A stretch of 24,177 nucleotides of DNA. Source: Hyphomicrobiales bacterium (GTDB taxonomy: Bacteria; Pseudomonadota; Alphaproteobacteria; Rhizobiales; Beijerinckiaceae). Under the pieces are notes generated by a model. It did not search any database. It had not been told where the DNA came from and was given only the letters and a program-made list of their open reading frames with translations. Positions within the stretch are counted from its first letter, which is position 1; the number at the start of each line of letters is the position of its first letter. Made by a program: the position numbers and the translations under genes. Positions 22,944 through 24,177 of this stretch are shown here, one piece after another. The stretch covers positions 1 through 24,177 of the forward strand of contig JAATEW010000182.1 in the NCBI GenBank assembly GCA_015655535.1, written 5' to 3'.

Positions 22944-23639
22944 TCAGGCGTTCATCTCCTGCAGCGCGGCTATATCCTTCAGCCGGATCTGCCGGGCGGT
23001 CGGGAGTTCGATCAGCGCGTCGCGCTCAAGTTGGGAGAGGGTCCGCGACACGGTTTCGATGGTGAGGCCCAGATAGTCGGCAATGTCCTGACGCGTCATC
23101 GCCAAGCTGACGACAGTACCGGCGGGGGATTGTTCGGCCCATTCGATGAGGAAGGCGGCCACCTTCTCGACGGCGCTTCTGCGCCCGAGCAGCAACGAAT
23201 GCTCCTGCGCGCGGGCGAAGCTGCGCATGGCATAGGAGAAAAGCTGCTGCGATAAAACCTCGTCGTTCACGGTCTCGATGCCGCGGCGGCGATAGGGGAT
23301 TACGGTGCAATCGCAGACGGCCTCGGCCGAAAGCGTATGTTCCCAGCCCATTTCGAAGCCGAAAATATCGCCGGCGACGTGAAAGGCGTCGATCTGGCGG
23401 CGGCCGTCGCTCAGGAATTTGCAGGTGCGCACGACACCCGAGACGACCTTGAAGAAAACCCCGGCATTGTCGCCTTCACCGTAAATTTCACGGTCCTGGG
23501 CAAAATGCTGAACCGATCCCGAGGGCTGAAGGCCGCCCGCCGTGCCGCCATCGACCGTTTTTAACCATGACGTGCGGGCATGCAGCGCCTGGTCGGGGGT
23601 GGCAACAGGATGGGACGGAATGGCGAGTTGAGCTGACAT
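22944..23639 (-). CDS. fixK: Crp/Fnr-family transcription regulator, FixK-type
   Basis: 231-residue DNA-binding activator. An N-terminal cyclic-nucleotide-fold sensor domain (about 40-150, with EIYGEGDNAGVFFKVVSG) is followed by the long dimer helix. The C-terminal winged helix contains MTRQDIADYLGLTIETVSRTLSQLE (about 181-205), whose E-x2-S-R recognition residues predict TTGAT-type sites. There is no N-terminal cysteine cluster for an Fe-S centre, so it fits FixK rather than oxygen-sensing FNR; cysteines at 73, 109 and 111 are elsewhere. ATG 23639 is preferred over 23663 by the GAGG site. Upstream lies a FixJ-like box and a receiver gene, downstream xfp. Predicted target boxes recur through the window. 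Confidence 0.85.
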   Translation of the reverse strand: MSAQLAIPSHPVATPDQALHARTSWLKTVDGGTAGGLQPSGSVQHFAQDREIYGEGDNAGVFFKVVSGVVRTCKFLSDGRRQIDAFHVAGDIFGFEMGWEHTLSAEAVCDCTVIPYRRRGIETVNDEVLSQQLFSYAMRSFARAQEHSLLLGRRSAVEKVAAFLIEWAEQSPAGTVVSLAMTRQDIADYLGLTIETVSRTLSQLERDALIELPTARQIRLKDIAALQEMNA

Positions 23640-23683
23640 CGGGGGACCTCGTTGGCGTGTCAAGGTTGACCCGTTCTGTCTAC

Positions 23684-23698
23684 GGGGTGTTACACCCC
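23684..23698. repeat. Short perfect hairpin in the fixK leader
   Basis: GGGGTG-TTA-CACCCC, a 6-bp GC-rich stem about 45 nt before the fixK start. It could be a leader structure or a protein site; it has no U-run suited to termination. Confidence 0.35.
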
Positions 23699-23729
23699 TG
23701 GGATATTCGGTTAGGTCCTACGCTTTGCC

Positions 23730-23749
23730 ACCTAGGGATTCTACCTAGG
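23730..23749 (-). promoter_or_regulatory. FixJ-like site and ACCTAGG direct repeat before fixK
   Basis: ACCTAGG occurs twice (23730-23736 and 23743-23749), 13 bp apart. On the minus strand the span reads CTAGGTAGAATCCC (23735-23748), which matches the S. meliloti FixJ site form GTAAGTAGTTTCCC, as I recall it, at about 10 of 14 positions. It is roughly 100 nt before the fixK start, a sensible activator position. Confidence 0.45.
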
Positions 23750-23769
23750 CCAGCGTGCCGCAGAGCTGA

Positions 23770-24153
23770 CTAAAGTGGTCCGGCCTCGCCCAAAACATCC
23801 TGAATGCTGTCGAGAAGGGCCCCGTCGAGCAGCGGCTTTTCCAGAATGCGGCGGACGCCCGCCGCCCGTGCGCGGCGCAAAATCGCGTTGGTGGCGCGGC
23901 TCGTGATGAGAATGACCGGAACCGGCATCTTCCGCGCGGCCAACTGCTCGAGAACTTCCAGCCCGTCCATGACCGGCATTTTATAGTCGAGCAGGACGCA
24001 GCGCGCCGCCGCCAGATCCGGGTGGTTCAGCAATTCCTCGCCGCTGCCGCAGACGCGCACGGCCAATCCCTCCAGCTCCAGGGCGAATTTGAGCGATTCG
24101 CGGACGGCCAGATCGTCGTCGACAACTAGAACTATCTCCTGATCATGGGTCAT
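23770..24153 (-). CDS. Stand-alone FixJ-like response-regulator receiver
   Basis: 127-residue single receiver domain with no output domain. The acidic pocket is Asp12-Asp14 in VVDDDLAVRESL, the phospho-acceptor is Asp56 in LLDYKMPVMDG, Ser85 (or Thr84) lies in LITSRAT, and Lys107 in LEKPL. The sequence resembles the N-terminal domain of FixJ, but the LuxR-type DNA-binding half is absent; the stop lies directly after the receiver fold. It may act as a phosphate sink, a competitor for a FixL-like kinase or a protein-interaction switch. It precedes fixK by about 130 nt in the same direction. No strong ribosome site is visible before ATG 24153. Confidence 0.88.
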   Translation of the reverse strand: MTHDQEIVLVVDDDLAVRESLKFALELEGLAVRVCGSGEELLNHPDLAAARCVLLDYKMPVMDGLEVLEQLAARKMPVPVILITSRATNAILRRARAAGVRRILEKPLLDGALLDSIQDVLGEAGPL

Positions 24154-24177
24154 GATCTTGGGGTCATAATTTTGGGA

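Noticed and set aside
23658..23669. GTCAAGGTTGAC near the fixK start as an FNR/FixK box
   Set aside because: The half-sites point the wrong way and the spacer is 2, not 4; it does not match TTGAT-N4-ATCAA.

Overview
The window reads as high-GC chromosomal DNA from an alphaproteobacterium, most likely Rhizobiales/Hyphomicrobiales (Beijerinckiaceae- or Methylocystaceae-like). This rests on a FixK-type Crp/Fnr regulator next to a FixJ-like receiver, a polyhydroxyalkanoate (PHA) synthase/phasin pair, several FNR/FixK-type boxes (TTGAT-N4-ATCAA) and a rhizobial-type palindromic repeat. The genus is an inference. No tRNA, rRNA or CRISPR array was seen.

Left end (1-2.8 kb): a mobile-DNA scar. A large serine recombinase with a zinc ribbon and a C-terminal helix-turn-helix is the last of three overlapping minus-strand ORFs. 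The outermost ORF has lost its start and runs into the last ~60 codons of an IS66-type transposase on the plus strand. This suggests one element landed in or beside another.

2.9-7.3 kb: single genes of mixed role. They are a small exported protein, a VOC-family metalloenzyme, a six-helix voltage-gated-type K+ channel, a YdbC-like aldo/keto reductase and an HdeD-like membrane protein. Two sets of palindromic operator candidates lie between them (near 3.4 kb and 6.18 kb).

7.3-24.2 kb: what looks like a low-oxygen/energy-stress island. On the plus strand are mgtA (Mg2+ P-type ATPase) and a coupled APH/P-loop kinase fusion gene. On the minus strand are a universal stress protein plus a zinc alcohol dehydrogenase, then a tight four-gene operon phaC - maoC-pta fusion - ackA - fabI. 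Divergent from phaC is a phasin. Next come a nitroreductase, phosphoketolase (xfp), a FixK-type regulator and a stand-alone FixJ-like receiver. Good TTGAT-N4-ATCAA-like boxes lie before mgtA, before the stress-protein operon and twice between phaC and the phasin. Weaker ones precede the nitroreductase and xfp. A FixJ-like site lies before fixK.

How the parts may work together (inference): when oxygen falls, the receiver/FixJ pathway raises FixK and FixK activates the boxed promoters. Phosphoketolase makes acetyl phosphate without a redox step. AckA turns it into acetate plus ATP, or Pta turns it into acetyl-CoA. PhaC and the phasin store acyl-CoA-derived carbon and reductant as PHA. The dehydrogenase, nitroreductase, stress protein and MgtA would serve redox balance, dormancy and ion supply. 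The gene families are known. The compact co-location around an acetyl-phosphate/PHA node under predicted FixK control is the most interesting feature.
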